The translations under genes were made by a program, and so were the position numbers. Of a DNA stretch of 64,000 nt, positions 28,293 to 37,156 are shown in pieces. The stretch is from JAIQFL01 sp035295745. Its GTDB lineage: Bacteria; Acidobacteriota; Terriglobia; Bryobacterales; Bryobacteraceae. Under the pieces are notes generated by a model, which saw only the letters and a list, made by a program, of their open reading frames with translations, did no database searches and was not told the origin of the DNA. The stretch's first letter is position 1. Every line of letters starts with the position of its first letter. Location of the stretch: NCBI GenBank assembly GCA_035295745.1, contig DATGIL010000015.1:248001-312000 (forward strand), in the 5' to 3' direction.

Positions 28293-31199
28293 ATGTCTGG
28301 TCGTCGCCGTTGGCTGATTCCCTGTTCACTCTTATCCTTCACGCTTCTAGGAGCCTTTGTCTTCGCTCAGCAGATGAATTCCGGGGGCCAGTATCCCGCC
28401 GCTCTGCTTGCCGGATTCGAATGGCGCGATGTCGGACCTCTGCGTGGCGGCCGCTCCTACGGCGTCGCAGGACACGCCGACCAGCCGGACACCTTCTACT
28501 TCGGATCAGTCGGCGGTGGCGTCTGGAAGACTGAAAACGCCGGCCACACCTGGCTCCCGATCTCCGACCAGGGCATCCCCATCGGTTCCATCGGCGCGAT
28601 TGCCGTGGCGCCTTCAAACCCCAACATCGTCTATGTCGGCACCGGCGAGCCCGACATTCGCAGCCAGCACTCCTACGGCATCGGCATGTTTAAATCCACT
28701 GACGCAGGCAAGACTTGGACCCACATCGGGCTCGACGCCACGCAGCACATCGGCCGCGTTGCCGTCGACCCCACAGACCCCAACCGCGTCTACGTCGCAG
28801 CTCTGGGTAGTGTTTATGCCGCGAACCCCGATCGCGGCCTGTATCGGTCCACTGACGGCGGCGCCACCTGGAAGAAGGTCCTCTTCAAGGCCAACGATCC
28901 CGAAAATGTTGGGGCCATCGAACTGGCCATCGATCCCAAGAATCCGCGTGTGCTGTATGCCTCGCTCTGGGCCACGCGGCGGCCACCATGGTCGGTCTAC
29001 GCGCCCTCCAATATGCCGGGCGGCGGACTCTACAAATCGACTGACGGCGGCGATACCTGGAAGCAACTCTCCGGCGGCCTGCCCAACGACGAGTTCGTGG
29101 GCAAGATCGGCATGGCAGTCGCGCCGAGTAATCCCAATCGCGTCTGGGCCGTGGTCGATCACCTCGGCACCGGGATCGCGCGCTCCAATCGCGGCGGCGG
29201 TGGCGGAGGAGGCGCTCAGGGCAAAGGCGGCGTCTATCTGTCCGACGACGCCGGCGCTACCTGGAAGCTTGTCAACAACGAGTCTCGCTTGTGGGGTCGC
29301 GGCTGGTACTTCGAGTCGGTCAGCGTCGATCCTGTGAATCCCGACCGCGCCTACGTGATCAATACCGCCACCTACATGACCACCGATGCCGGCAAAACTT
29401 TCGTGCCCATCAAGGGCGCACCCGGCGGCGATGATTATCACCAGTTGTGGATTAATCCGAAGGATGGCAACCGCATGGTGCTGAGCAGCGATCAAGGCAC
29501 CGTGGTCAGTGTGGACGGCGGCAAGAGTTGGAGTACCTGGTACAACCAGCCCACCGCGCAAATCTACCACGTGGCGGCCGACAATCGGACGCCCTATTGG
29601 CTCTATGGCGCGCAGCAGGACTCGGGCGGTGTTGGGGTGAGCACCTGGTCGCGCGAAGGTGTCCTCTCGTTCCGCAACTGGGAGCCCACCTGTCTGGCCG
29701 GCGAATCCGCCACCGTGGTGCCCGATCCGAAGGACGGCAATATTCTCTACGGCAACGGCAACGGGCGCTGCGATCAGTTCTTCAACACCTCCGTGCCGCT
29801 CGGCGGAGAGCTTCCCGCCCCCGATCCCGAGAATCCCGATCGCAAGACCTGGACGCTTCCGCAGGTCTTCTCATTGGCCGATGAAGCCATGTATTACGCT
29901 AACCAGTTCGTGATGCGGACTCGCGATCGCGGCCGCACCTGGGAGAAGATCAGTCCCGATCTCTCGCGTCTGAAGCCGCCGGTGCCCACCAACCTGGACG
30001 CCGTGACTGCCAAAGACATCGACCAGAGAATGACCGATCGCTTCGGCGTCGTCTACACCATCGGCCCGTCGCCGCTCCAGGCCACCACTGTGTGGGTGGG
30101 CACCGATGACGGCCTCATCCACGTCACCCGCGACGACGGCAAGACGTGGAACAACGTCACTCCGCCGGCCATGACGCCGTGGAGCAAGGTATCGCAGATA
30201 GAAGCCGGCCATTTCGATGCCGAGACGGCCTATGCGTCCGTCGATCGGCACCGCATCAACGACAACAAGCCCTACGTCTATCGCACGCACGATGGCGGAA
30301 AGACGTGGAAGAACGTCGTGACCGGCATTCCGGAAGGCGCTTACGTGAACTCCATCAGGGAAGACACGCAGGCGAAAGGTCTGCTGTTCGCCGCTACGGA
30401 ATTGCGCGTCTACGTTTCGTTCAACGATGGCGAGCAGTGGCAGGCGCTTCAGAACAACATGCCCGTGACCTCGATTCGCGACATCGTGGTGCACGGAGAC
30501 GATCTCGACATCGCCACGCATGGACGCGGTTTCTGGGTGCTCGATCAGATGAGCGCACTGCGGCAAATTGCGACGCAAGGAAGCCAGGTGGTTACGGCCA
30601 GTGCCTATCTGTTCAAGCCTGGCGAAACTTTCGCGTTCCGGCAGGGCAGTATGAACGGCACTCCCATGCCGCATGAAGATCCGCAACTCCAGAATCCACC
30701 CTCTGGCGTGGTCGCCTACTACTGGCTCAAGACTGCGGCGATGCAGCCCGTGAAACTCGAATTGTTGGACGGCTCCGGAGCGGTTCGCGCATGCGCGGCC
30801 AGTGATGCATCCGTACGGCCTCCGGACACCGAGACTCTCGACGTGCAGGCGATCTGGCGGCAGCCTGCTCAACCACCTTCGGCGGCGGCGGGAATGCATC
30901 GGTTCGCCCTGGGCTCTTCTGCAGGCCGCGGAGGATTCGGAGGCGGTGGTGGCTTTGGACGAGGTGCTGCCGCGCCGCCGGCTCCGGATGCCTGCACTCC
31001 CGCGGGTGCCGCGGCTGCTCCGGATGCCGCACCCGCCGGTGGACGCGGAGGCCGTGGAGGACGAGGCGGCAGAGGCGGAGGACGAGGTGGTGAAGGCTTA
31101 ACCGCCGGCCAGTACACCGTGCGTCTGACCGTCGACGGCCAAAGCTACACGCAGGCCGTAACGATCAAGCCCGACCCCCGAGTCGGCCCCAGCAACTGA
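28293..31199 (+). CDS. Sortilin/VPS10-like BNR-repeat glycosidase-fold exported protein with Gly/Arg tail
   Basis: A 968-aa protein with a signal peptide (ends VFAQQ, residue 27). It has many Asp-box (BNR) repeats, S-x-D-x-G-x-T-W, such as STDAGKTWTHIG, STDGGATWKK, SDDAGATWKL and RTHDGGKTWKN, forming the large VPS10/sortilin-like propeller. Such proteins are often annotated as glycosyl hydrolases, but activity is unproven. After about residue 880 the C-terminal part becomes Gly/Ala/Pro-rich with repeated GGRGGRGG units (about 920-945), then a short ordered end (GQYTVRLTVDGQSYTQAVTI). AAGGAG is 7 nt before the ATG. Confidence 0.9.
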   Translation: MSGRRRWLIPCSLLSFTLLGAFVFAQQMNSGGQYPAALLAGFEWRDVGPLRGGRSYGVAGHADQPDTFYFGSVGGGVWKTENAGHTWLPISDQGIPIGSIGAIAVAPSNPNIVYVGTGEPDIRSQHSYGIGMFKSTDAGKTWTHIGLDATQHIGRVAVDPTDPNRVYVAALGSVYAANPDRGLYRSTDGGATWKKVLFKANDPENVGAIELAIDPKNPRVLYASLWATRRPPWSVYAPSNMPGGGLYKSTDGGDTWKQLSGGLPNDEFVGKIGMAVAPSNPNRVWAVVDHLGTGIARSNRGGGGGGGAQGKGGVYLSDDAGATWKLVNNESRLWGRGWYFESVSVDPVNPDRAYVINTATYMTTDAGKTFVPIKGAPGGDDYHQLWINPKDGNRMVLSSDQGTVVSVDGGKSWSTWYNQPTAQIYHVAADNRTPYWLYGAQQDSGGVGVSTWSREGVLSFRNWEPTCLAGESATVVPDPKDGNILYGNGNGRCDQFFNTSVPLGGELPAPDPENPDRKTWTLPQVFSLADEAMYYANQFVMRTRDRGRTWEKISPDLSRLKPPVPTNLDAVTAKDIDQRMTDRFGVVYTIGPSPLQATTVWVGTDDGLIHVTRDDGKTWNNVTPPAMTPWSKVSQIEAGHFDAETAYASVDRHRINDNKPYVYRTHDGGKTWKNVVTGIPEGAYVNSIREDTQAKGLLFAATELRVYVSFNDGEQWQALQNNMPVTSIRDIVVHGDDLDIATHGRGFWVLDQMSALRQIATQGSQVVTASAYLFKPGETFAFRQGSMNGTPMPHEDPQLQNPPSGVVAYYWLKTAAMQPVKLELLDGSGAVRACAASDASVRPPDTETLDVQAIWRQPAQPPSAAAGMHRFALGSSAGRGGFGGGGGFGRGAAAPPAPDACTPAGAAAAPDAAPAGGRGGRGGRGGRGGGRGGEGLTAGQYTVRLTVDGQSYTQAVTIKPDPRVGPSN

Positions 31200-31200
31200 T

Positions 31201-31252
31201 GTGGCGCAGACACTTTTGTCTGCCGCGTCGACACTCATGTCGACGCTTTTCA
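31201..31252 (+). repeat. Single-arm hairpin repeat (copy 4)
   Basis: GTGGCGC, hairpin CAGACA-ctttt-GTCTG, hairpin CGTCGACA-ctca-TGTCGACG, then CTTTTCA. It starts 1 nt after the stop codon of the VPS10-like gene. Relative to copies 1 and 3 the first stem has A-to-G and T-to-C changes that preserve pairing. Confidence 0.85.
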
Positions 31253-31542
31253 CGCTGTCTGCATTTCCGGCGCCACGAACTGCTTGTCGACGCTTGCCGC
31301 GTTGCGACTCAGACTCAATGGAAGGACTCAGGGTTCACACACCGGACCGCCTTGGATCGCGAATTGGATCCTTTCGTCTTTCGGCACGCGCAGCGACACG
31401 ACGCGGCAGCGTCCACTTGCGACAAGTCAAATGGTAAGGTGGTCAGGCCTTGATGTCCGTGTCCCCATCAACGGATTCAAGTGGCACATTTCTGCGGAAA
31501 CCGTGCCGGATTGAATTCTGAATTCTGATCTGTTGGGCGTAT
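31253..31542. other. Intergenic region with no gene seen
   Basis: About 290 bases after repeat copy 4. A short direct repeat TGAATTCTGAATTCTG occurs near 31513. No credible coding frame. Confidence 0.4.
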
Positions 31543-31974
31543 TCAGGCGGCCTGCGCGATCGCCGGAATGGCGCCGAGTTGCCGCAGCATGCCGAGCGTG
31601 TCCCAGACGTTGAAGCTCTGAGCGATTTTGCCATCCACGATCCGGTGAATCCAGACGCCCTGCACTACGGCCGTTCTGCCCGTAGGCGGGATTCCCGGAA
31701 GTTCGCCGCTCTGCGTGCCCCGGCCCGTCCAGCGGGTGATTACGGCTCCCTCCACGGCCAACATCTCGTCGATCGTCCAGTGGGCATCGGGATAGGCGCG
31801 GTGGAAAGTCGATAGGAATTCCTTCATTCCCTGCGGGCCGCTGCCCACTCCGGGATAGGCCGGGTCGTCATAGATGTGGCCGGCGGCGAACAGTTCGTCC
31901 GCGACTCCCAGGTTCCTACCATTGCACAATTCCGCGAAGAAGCGGGTTGCGATTGCTTGATTCTGTTCCGACAT
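31543..31974 (-). CDS. SnoaL-like / ester-cyclase-like (NTF2 fold) protein
   Basis: A 143-aa protein of the SnoaL-like polyketide-cyclase-related NTF2 fold: start NQAIATRFFAELCNGRNLGVADELFAAGHIYDDPA, then GPQGMKEFLSTFHRAYPD, and VWIHRIVDGKIAQSFNVWDTLGMLRQLG at the end. AAGGAGG lies 5 nt before the ATG. The family includes enzymes and binding proteins, so the substrate is unknown. It is monocistronic, downstream of the kinase on the same strand with 60 bp between. Confidence 0.85.
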   Translation of the reverse strand: MSEQNQAIATRFFAELCNGRNLGVADELFAAGHIYDDPAYPGVGSGPQGMKEFLSTFHRAYPDAHWTIDEMLAVEGAVITRWTGRGTQSGELPGIPPTGRTAVVQGVWIHRIVDGKIAQSFNVWDTLGMLRQLGAIPAIAQAA

Positions 31975-32034
31975 GAGTACCTCCTTAGTAGGTTCAGCAC
32001 TCCATACGAAACACGGTGAGGGCTGGATTGCGGG

Positions 32035-34659
32035 TCAGCCCACGCTTTCCTCGTTTCCTATAAGCTCACGCGAGCCCAGTGACCGCCAGAAGGCGAACAT
32101 CGCGATGCCGAGGAGCAGCAACATCGTGGCGAGTCCCGCTGGAGCAAACCACGATTTCCACTCGCCGCCCACAGTGATCGCTCCGAAGCTGTTGATGAAG
32201 TAGACCGCGGCCACAGTCGCGACCAATCCAAATCGCAACAGCGCGAAGATCAACACCGAGAAGAGCACTACATAAATCACCGCGGCGGGAATCCAATCCG
32301 GACTGTTCACCACTTCGCCCTCCTGCATGGTGAACAAAGCGGCCGCGATCAGCGCGGCCAGCCAGTCCTTTCGTACCAGAACGCGCAAGCCGAAAATTCC
32401 CAGAAATACGAGCAGCCCCGAACGGAGCGCGATTGCCAGCATGTTGGCATGTCCACCGATCCAGTGCCGTGTGCCCAACGCGTACGAGAGGCTCCCCGTG
32501 GCGTACAGATCGTCGCGGTACAAGGTCATCGTGGTGAGGCTGATCAGGAGCCACAGGCCGCAGCCCACTGCGGCGCCGATCAACATATGCGCGCCCACTT
32601 GTGGATCGAGCCAACGCCCCGCCAGAACGCGATTCCAGGTCACCAGCGCATGCGGCCAGCGCGCGCGAACCGCCGGCTCGAGTGCCAGGTACACAAGCCA
32701 GATCAGGGCCGCCGACAGCAGGCAGTCGGCGGCTGCCCACTGGGCCAGGTTCAGAATGTCGCTATCCGCAACCGCGTGAACGGTCCCGACCCACGCCAGC
32801 ACCGTGAGAAGGAACTGCGCAATCGCGATTCGCAATGCGCCCTTACGGTCTGTGCGGCCGAGCTTCCAGTTGCGCCGTGCCAGCAGGCACACCAAGAACG
32901 TCCCCAAACTGATCAGCACCAGGTAGAACGTCTGGCGAACTCGCGTCCAGAGCGACGGACCGGCATTGTTGGCGATATTTGTCTGCCAGGGAAATTCCAC
33001 CCGCGCCCTTGTAATCCGGCCTCTCCACGACGCGATCTGTACTTTCAATTCCGTATGCGGAAGCTTGGGGTGAGGACCTTTCCAGGCGCGAATCTGGTCG
33101 GAGGCGCTGTTGGGCAGGAGGGTGGGCTCGGTCTCGCTGAACGTCGCCATATCGAGACCAGCCGCGCGGAAGACCGTTGCCGGATCGACAGGTTGGGGCA
33201 GATCGGGTCCGTCGCGGTAGGGCACCGCGGAGAATTCGAGCAGTTGTCCGTGTCCGTCCAGTACGACGGCCACCATTCCAGGCACGATGGGAGGAGGATT
33301 GTCCTGGTCGACCGAGCCTGTGGGAAGTGCGTACAGAGGATTCGGGCTCTCGCGGTACACGGAGCGGATCGGCGCTTCGGCCGTAAGCATCTCGTCCCAG
33401 GGCCGCGGCTTGGGATAATCGCGCATGTATCGGATCAGCTCGGTGCGAGGCTGGACCCAGATGGCGGTGTCCGCTGGCTTCTTCGGGTATCCGAACGATG
33501 CCGCCAATTCACGCGACAGATGCGCCAGCACGTCCGGCGAGTCTTCGAGCGCCGCATGCATGATGGCCTCACGGTGTTGATTGGTGAAAGCGGCTCCCAA
33601 CAGCCCGACCATCACCAATAAAATCAGGGGAACGGAATAGCGCCGCGCCAATCCTTCGGTATCGCCGTGGGACGCCACCATTTCGGGAGACGGAGTTTCC
33701 CCGGCTTCGAGTGCCGCGGCCAGACGGTCTCCTCCGGGCAGTAGCGCGCTGACAGCGAGCGCGGTCATTGGCCGCTTCATCGGATCGGGGTCGAGGCATC
33801 GGCGGATCGCCTTCTCGACGGCCGGGTCGATATCCGCCGCGACCGAGGTCATGTTGGTGAGTTGGACGGAGTCCTGCAACTCCAGAAGCTGATGCACCGT
33901 CTTGGCCTCGTAGGGACGCCGTCCGGTGAACAGTTCGTACAGGACCAGCCCGAGCGAATAGATGTCGCTGCGCGCCGTAACCCCGGCTCCTTTGAGTTGC
34001 TCCGGTGCCATGTAGGCTGGCGTGCCGTTGCGTACCTCGGTGCCCGAGAGCTGATCGGCAATGGCCGCGAGGCCGAAGTCCATGATCACCACTTCGCCGC
34101 GCTTGTTGATCATGATGTTCTGCGGCTTGAGGTCGCGGTGGATGACGCCGCGGTCGTGCGCGGCATTGAGTCCGGCGCAAAGCTTGCGCGCGGTCTCGAG
34201 CGCCTTATTGGCAGGGAGTCTGCCAATGCGGGTCAACAGCGAGGCAAGATCTTCGCCGTCGACATATTCCATGGAGATGTAGGGCATCCCCTCGACTTCG
34301 CCGATGTCGTAGACGCGGCAAACGTTGGGGTGCGACACGAGGCGCGCGACGCGGACTTCGCCGTGGAAGCGCTCCAGGAGCCGCGGATTGCGCGATGCCT
34401 CTTCCGGCAGGAATTTGAGCGCGACGGATTGCCCGAGCGTCAAATCGGTAGCACGATAGACCTCGCCCATTCCGCCGCGGCCCAACAGGCCGATGACGCG
34501 GTAGCGCCCGCCCAGCAGCGTGCCCGGCACAAACCGCCCGTCGTCCTCCGCGACAGAAGAGGCCGAAGTCAACCGCGACACGTCAGAATCAGCAGCCGCC
34601 GACGCGGCATTAGGATCCACCGCCACCGTTTCGGCGATCGATGGGGTAGAACGGTCCAT
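32035..34659 (-). CDS. Serine/threonine protein kinase with C-terminal multi-pass membrane domain
   Basis: An 874-aa Hanks-type kinase (PknB-like) at residues about 52-320: GRGGMGEVYRA (61-70), catalytic Lys82 in ALKF, HRDLKPQN at 174-181, DFG at 194-196, then TPAYMAPEQ. A membrane segment near 343-360 is followed by a periplasmic region of about 220 residues, then a cluster of about seven more helices (about 580-860). Such kinases with membrane tails are frequent in Acidobacteria. Substrate unknown. The G-rich stretch at 34847-34911 lies about 190 bp upstream of its start. Confidence 0.93.
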   Translation of the reverse strand: MDRSTPSIAETVAVDPNAASAAADSDVSRLTSASSVAEDDGRFVPGTLLGGRYRVIGLLGRGGMGEVYRATDLTLGQSVALKFLPEEASRNPRLLERFHGEVRVARLVSHPNVCRVYDIGEVEGMPYISMEYVDGEDLASLLTRIGRLPANKALETARKLCAGLNAAHDRGVIHRDLKPQNIMINKRGEVVIMDFGLAAIADQLSGTEVRNGTPAYMAPEQLKGAGVTARSDIYSLGLVLYELFTGRRPYEAKTVHQLLELQDSVQLTNMTSVAADIDPAVEKAIRRCLDPDPMKRPMTALAVSALLPGGDRLAAALEAGETPSPEMVASHGDTEGLARRYSVPLILLVMVGLLGAAFTNQHREAIMHAALEDSPDVLAHLSRELAASFGYPKKPADTAIWVQPRTELIRYMRDYPKPRPWDEMLTAEAPIRSVYRESPNPLYALPTGSVDQDNPPPIVPGMVAVVLDGHGQLLEFSAVPYRDGPDLPQPVDPATVFRAAGLDMATFSETEPTLLPNSASDQIRAWKGPHPKLPHTELKVQIASWRGRITRARVEFPWQTNIANNAGPSLWTRVRQTFYLVLISLGTFLVCLLARRNWKLGRTDRKGALRIAIAQFLLTVLAWVGTVHAVADSDILNLAQWAAADCLLSAALIWLVYLALEPAVRARWPHALVTWNRVLAGRWLDPQVGAHMLIGAAVGCGLWLLISLTTMTLYRDDLYATGSLSYALGTRHWIGGHANMLAIALRSGLLVFLGIFGLRVLVRKDWLAALIAAALFTMQEGEVVNSPDWIPAAVIYVVLFSVLIFALLRFGLVATVAAVYFINSFGAITVGGEWKSWFAPAGLATMLLLLGIAMFAFWRSLGSRELIGNEESVG

Positions 34660-34846
34660 AGGTCGATTCTAAGACAGGAGCCGGGTGCCCGGGGCCGAGG
34701 TGCCAGGGAAGAGCAGGGAAGACGTGATGCATTTCCGGCGGACGCATGGATATCTGGGTCTCTCGAGCGCACCTACTCTGCCCAAGAGATGATCTCTCAA
34801 TGCTGCTCCGCGCAACGTCGCATGGTGCCGCGCCGCAGGACCTTCT

Positions 34847-34911
34847 CCCCAGCCCCTGGCCCCCGGCCCCTGTTTTGTGTTCCCCACCCCCAACCCCTAA
34901 CTCCCAACCCC
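34847..34911 (-). other. G-rich run of nine G tracts (possible G-quadruplex) upstream of the kinase
   Basis: On the minus strand nine tracts of 3-5 G occur in 65 bases (C tracts at 34847, 34853, 34860, 34867, 34882, 34887, 34894, 34903, 34908). The strand is the sense strand of the downstream kinase, which starts at 34659. Otherwise the 379-base gap 34660-35038 shows no gene. Confidence 0.6.
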
Positions 34912-35038
34912 GCGAGCGAAGCGAGCCTCCCCCGCTTGCCCTTACTGCGCAGGAAAGGGACAATCTCTTCATAGGGGTGTGCCGTTGGGCCTACGTTCAC
35001 GGAGTTGTTTTTTGACCACCCGGCAATTCTCTTGTACC

Positions 35039-35965
35039 ATGGAGCACCGCATGCGAAGCGTGCCATATCGCGAGCTGTCGGCCCTCACACTGTTCTTATG
35101 GGCTGCTGTCTCGATACCTGCTGTGATTCCTCCGGCGCCGGGAAGAATCATCGACATCGGCGGGACGAAGCTGCATCTCAACTGCACGGGCACGGGTTCG
35201 CCTGCGGTCATTCTGGAGTCGGGTTTCCCAGGCGTTTCGCTGGATTGGGTCCTGGTCCAACCGGAGATCGCGAAATTTACGAGAGTCTGCAGTTACGATC
35301 GCGCCGGCTTCGGATGGAGCAGTCTGGGCAAACAACCGCGCACCGGCAACCAGATCGCCGACGATCTCCACGAACTGCTCAGCGTCGCGGGCGTCACGCC
35401 TCCGTATGTGCTGGTAGGGCACTCGGTGGGCGGCATCTACGTACGAATCTTCACGACGAAGCATCCCGACCAGGTGATCGGCATGGTGCTCGTCGACTCC
35501 ACGCATGAAGGTGCATTGGCGTACGACTTCCGGTCGTACTGGACGCCGCGATCCCAAGCCGCGTCGAAGAGCACGGACGAACCACCGCTCCGATTTCCCC
35601 CGCAGGTCGATTCACTGCTCGGTCAGATGTCACGGACCGAGACCTGGAAAACCGGGGAGCAGCAGGAACGCGCTGCAATCAACACGATCATGAACGAAGT
35701 GCCGAAGCCTCCGATGCGCCTGCCAATGATTCCGCTGCTGGTGCTGACTGCCGGAGAGCCGTTGGTATGGAGCGACAGCGCTTCCGCAGGAGCGTGGAAG
35801 CATCAGCAGTTGCAGAAGGAGCTCTCCACGTTATCGGCACAGGGAGAATGGATGGCCGTGCCGGGCGCCAATCACTACATCCAGCTTTCGAAGCCCGCCG
35901 CGGTGGTGGATGCGATCCAGCGAGTGGTGAACGCAACCAGGGCTCTGCAACCCGCGCACCGATAA
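35039..35965 (+). CDS. Exported alpha/beta-hydrolase
   Basis: A 308-aa protein from ATG 35039 (an in-frame ATG at 35051 also fits). The signal-like N-terminus (ELSALTLFLWAAVSIPAVIP) precedes an alpha/beta-hydrolase fold: oxyanion region VILESGFPGVSLDW, YDRAGFGWS, and the nucleophile elbow GHSVGG. A late His in PGANHYIQL is the likely catalytic base and Asp in LVDSTHEG is close. Substrate unknown; small esters are typical. Confidence 0.85.
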   Translation: MEHRMRSVPYRELSALTLFLWAAVSIPAVIPPAPGRIIDIGGTKLHLNCTGTGSPAVILESGFPGVSLDWVLVQPEIAKFTRVCSYDRAGFGWSSLGKQPRTGNQIADDLHELLSVAGVTPPYVLVGHSVGGIYVRIFTTKHPDQVIGMVLVDSTHEGALAYDFRSYWTPRSQAASKSTDEPPLRFPPQVDSLLGQMSRTETWKTGEQQERAAINTIMNEVPKPPMRLPMIPLLVLTAGEPLVWSDSASAGAWKHQQLQKELSTLSAQGEWMAVPGANHYIQLSKPAAVVDAIQRVVNATRALQPAHR

Positions 35966-35973
35966 CGAAGCGG

Positions 35974-36348
35974 TTACTTCAGTTCGATTACGATCTCGCG
36001 GTAGGGCTTCGAGCCTACATTCGTCAACTGCGGGGCGTCCTCACCCTTATCGTGCCAGATCACGTCGCCCGACTTGCGCTCGCGAATCGTCTTCTCTCCT
36101 GTCTGGGGATCGATGCGCTCGTAGCGGCAGTCATCCAGAAACACGATGACCTGGTCGGCGCCGCGCACGCCGCGTTCGCGCACCGCGTGCACGCCCGAAG
36201 TCACCTCGGTCACATGCACCTTCGCGTTATCGAACTTAACGACTGTCGGCAATACCGCGCCTCCCAGAGACCACACGCCCAGCAATGTGACGGCGGATGA
36301 GATCAAGGCGGTCAGAACCAGGTTACGTTGCAGGATCATGCGGACCAT
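35974..36348 (-). CDS. Membrane-anchored cupin-like protein
   Basis: A 124-aa protein with an N-terminal membrane helix (LVLTALISSAVTLLGVWSL, about 9-28) and a small cupin-like beta domain (VHAVRERGVRGADQVIVFLDDC, then KSGDVIWHDKGEDAPQLTNVG). Metal-binding His residues are few, so it may be a non-catalytic binding module. It is 30 bp upstream of the glycerophosphodiesterase stop on the same strand. Convergent with the hydrolase at 35965. Confidence 0.65.
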   Translation of the reverse strand: MVRMILQRNLVLTALISSAVTLLGVWSLGGAVLPTVVKFDNAKVHVTEVTSGVHAVRERGVRGADQVIVFLDDCRYERIDPQTGEKTIRERKSGDVIWHDKGEDAPQLTNVGSKPYREIVIELK

Positions 36349-36378
36349 TGTAGAACCGCCAGCTCACGGCGGCGATGG

Positions 36379-37152
36379 TCAGCGCTTGTAGCCCTTTTCT
36401 CGCAGGTACTGCACCAGCTCTCCGGGACGGTCCGTCTGAATCCCGTCCGCGCCCTCATCGATCGCCGACTGCCAACCGGTCGGCGCATCGGTGGGGCCCA
36501 TGCGATCGACGTACAGTTCGGCTCCCGAGTCTTTGGCGATCTTGATGATCTCAGGCTTCCAGTCGGATGCGCCGAAGGCGATCACCGGCGCGTGCAGCTC
36601 GTTGACGATGCGCGTCACGATATCGACGTTGGACGATTCCGGCATGATCCTCAACTTGGGATTGATCTGCTGGATCTCTTTCGAGATGCGGCCGGAGTAG
36701 ATCACCACGTGATCGGCCATGCCGTGATCCATGATGTGCTTCACCAATTCCTGTGCCGACACCTGCTTTACATCGACGTAGATGCCGATCTTGCCGTGCG
36801 CCATATCGAGCACCTCGTCGAAGCTGGGCATGCGGGTGCCGGCGAATTCGGGACCGCTCTTGCTGCCGGCGTCGAGCGCACGCAACTCGTCGAAGGTCAT
36901 TTTCGACACTTCGCCCTGGCCAGTGGTGCAGCGGTTCACGGTGGCATCGTGACTCAAGATTAATTTGCCGTCCGCGGTAGTGCGCACGTCGACCTCGATG
37001 TAATCGGCGCCCAGCTTGATGGCCTCCTCAAAGGCCGGCATGGTGTTCTCGGGGTGATGCAGGTGCTCGCCGCGATGAGAAATGGCGACGACGTGCCGGG
37101 TCTGACCCAGCATCGCCGCCGCCGAAAGGACAAGGAGAAGGAGGATTCGCAT
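36379..37152 (-). CDS. Glycerophosphodiester phosphodiesterase, exported
   Basis: From ATG 37152 a 257-aa enzyme with a signal peptide (MRILLLLVLSAAAMLGQ). The GDPD active-site elements are present: ISHRGEHLHHPENT, GADYIEVDVRTTADGKLILSHDATVNRCT, DVKQ and DGIQTDRP near the end. These enzymes hydrolyse glycerophosphodiesters to glycerol-3-phosphate and an alcohol. The start lies 4 nt after the stop of the large receptor gene, so the two are co-transcribed. Confidence 0.9.
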   Translation of the reverse strand: MRILLLLVLSAAAMLGQTRHVVAISHRGEHLHHPENTMPAFEEAIKLGADYIEVDVRTTADGKLILSHDATVNRCTTGQGEVSKMTFDELRALDAGSKSGPEFAGTRMPSFDEVLDMAHGKIGIYVDVKQVSAQELVKHIMDHGMADHVVIYSGRISKEIQQINPKLRIMPESSNVDIVTRIVNELHAPVIAFGASDWKPEIIKIAKDSGAELYVDRMGPTDAPTGWQSAIDEGADGIQTDRPGELVQYLREKGYKR

Positions 37153-37156
37153 TGGT

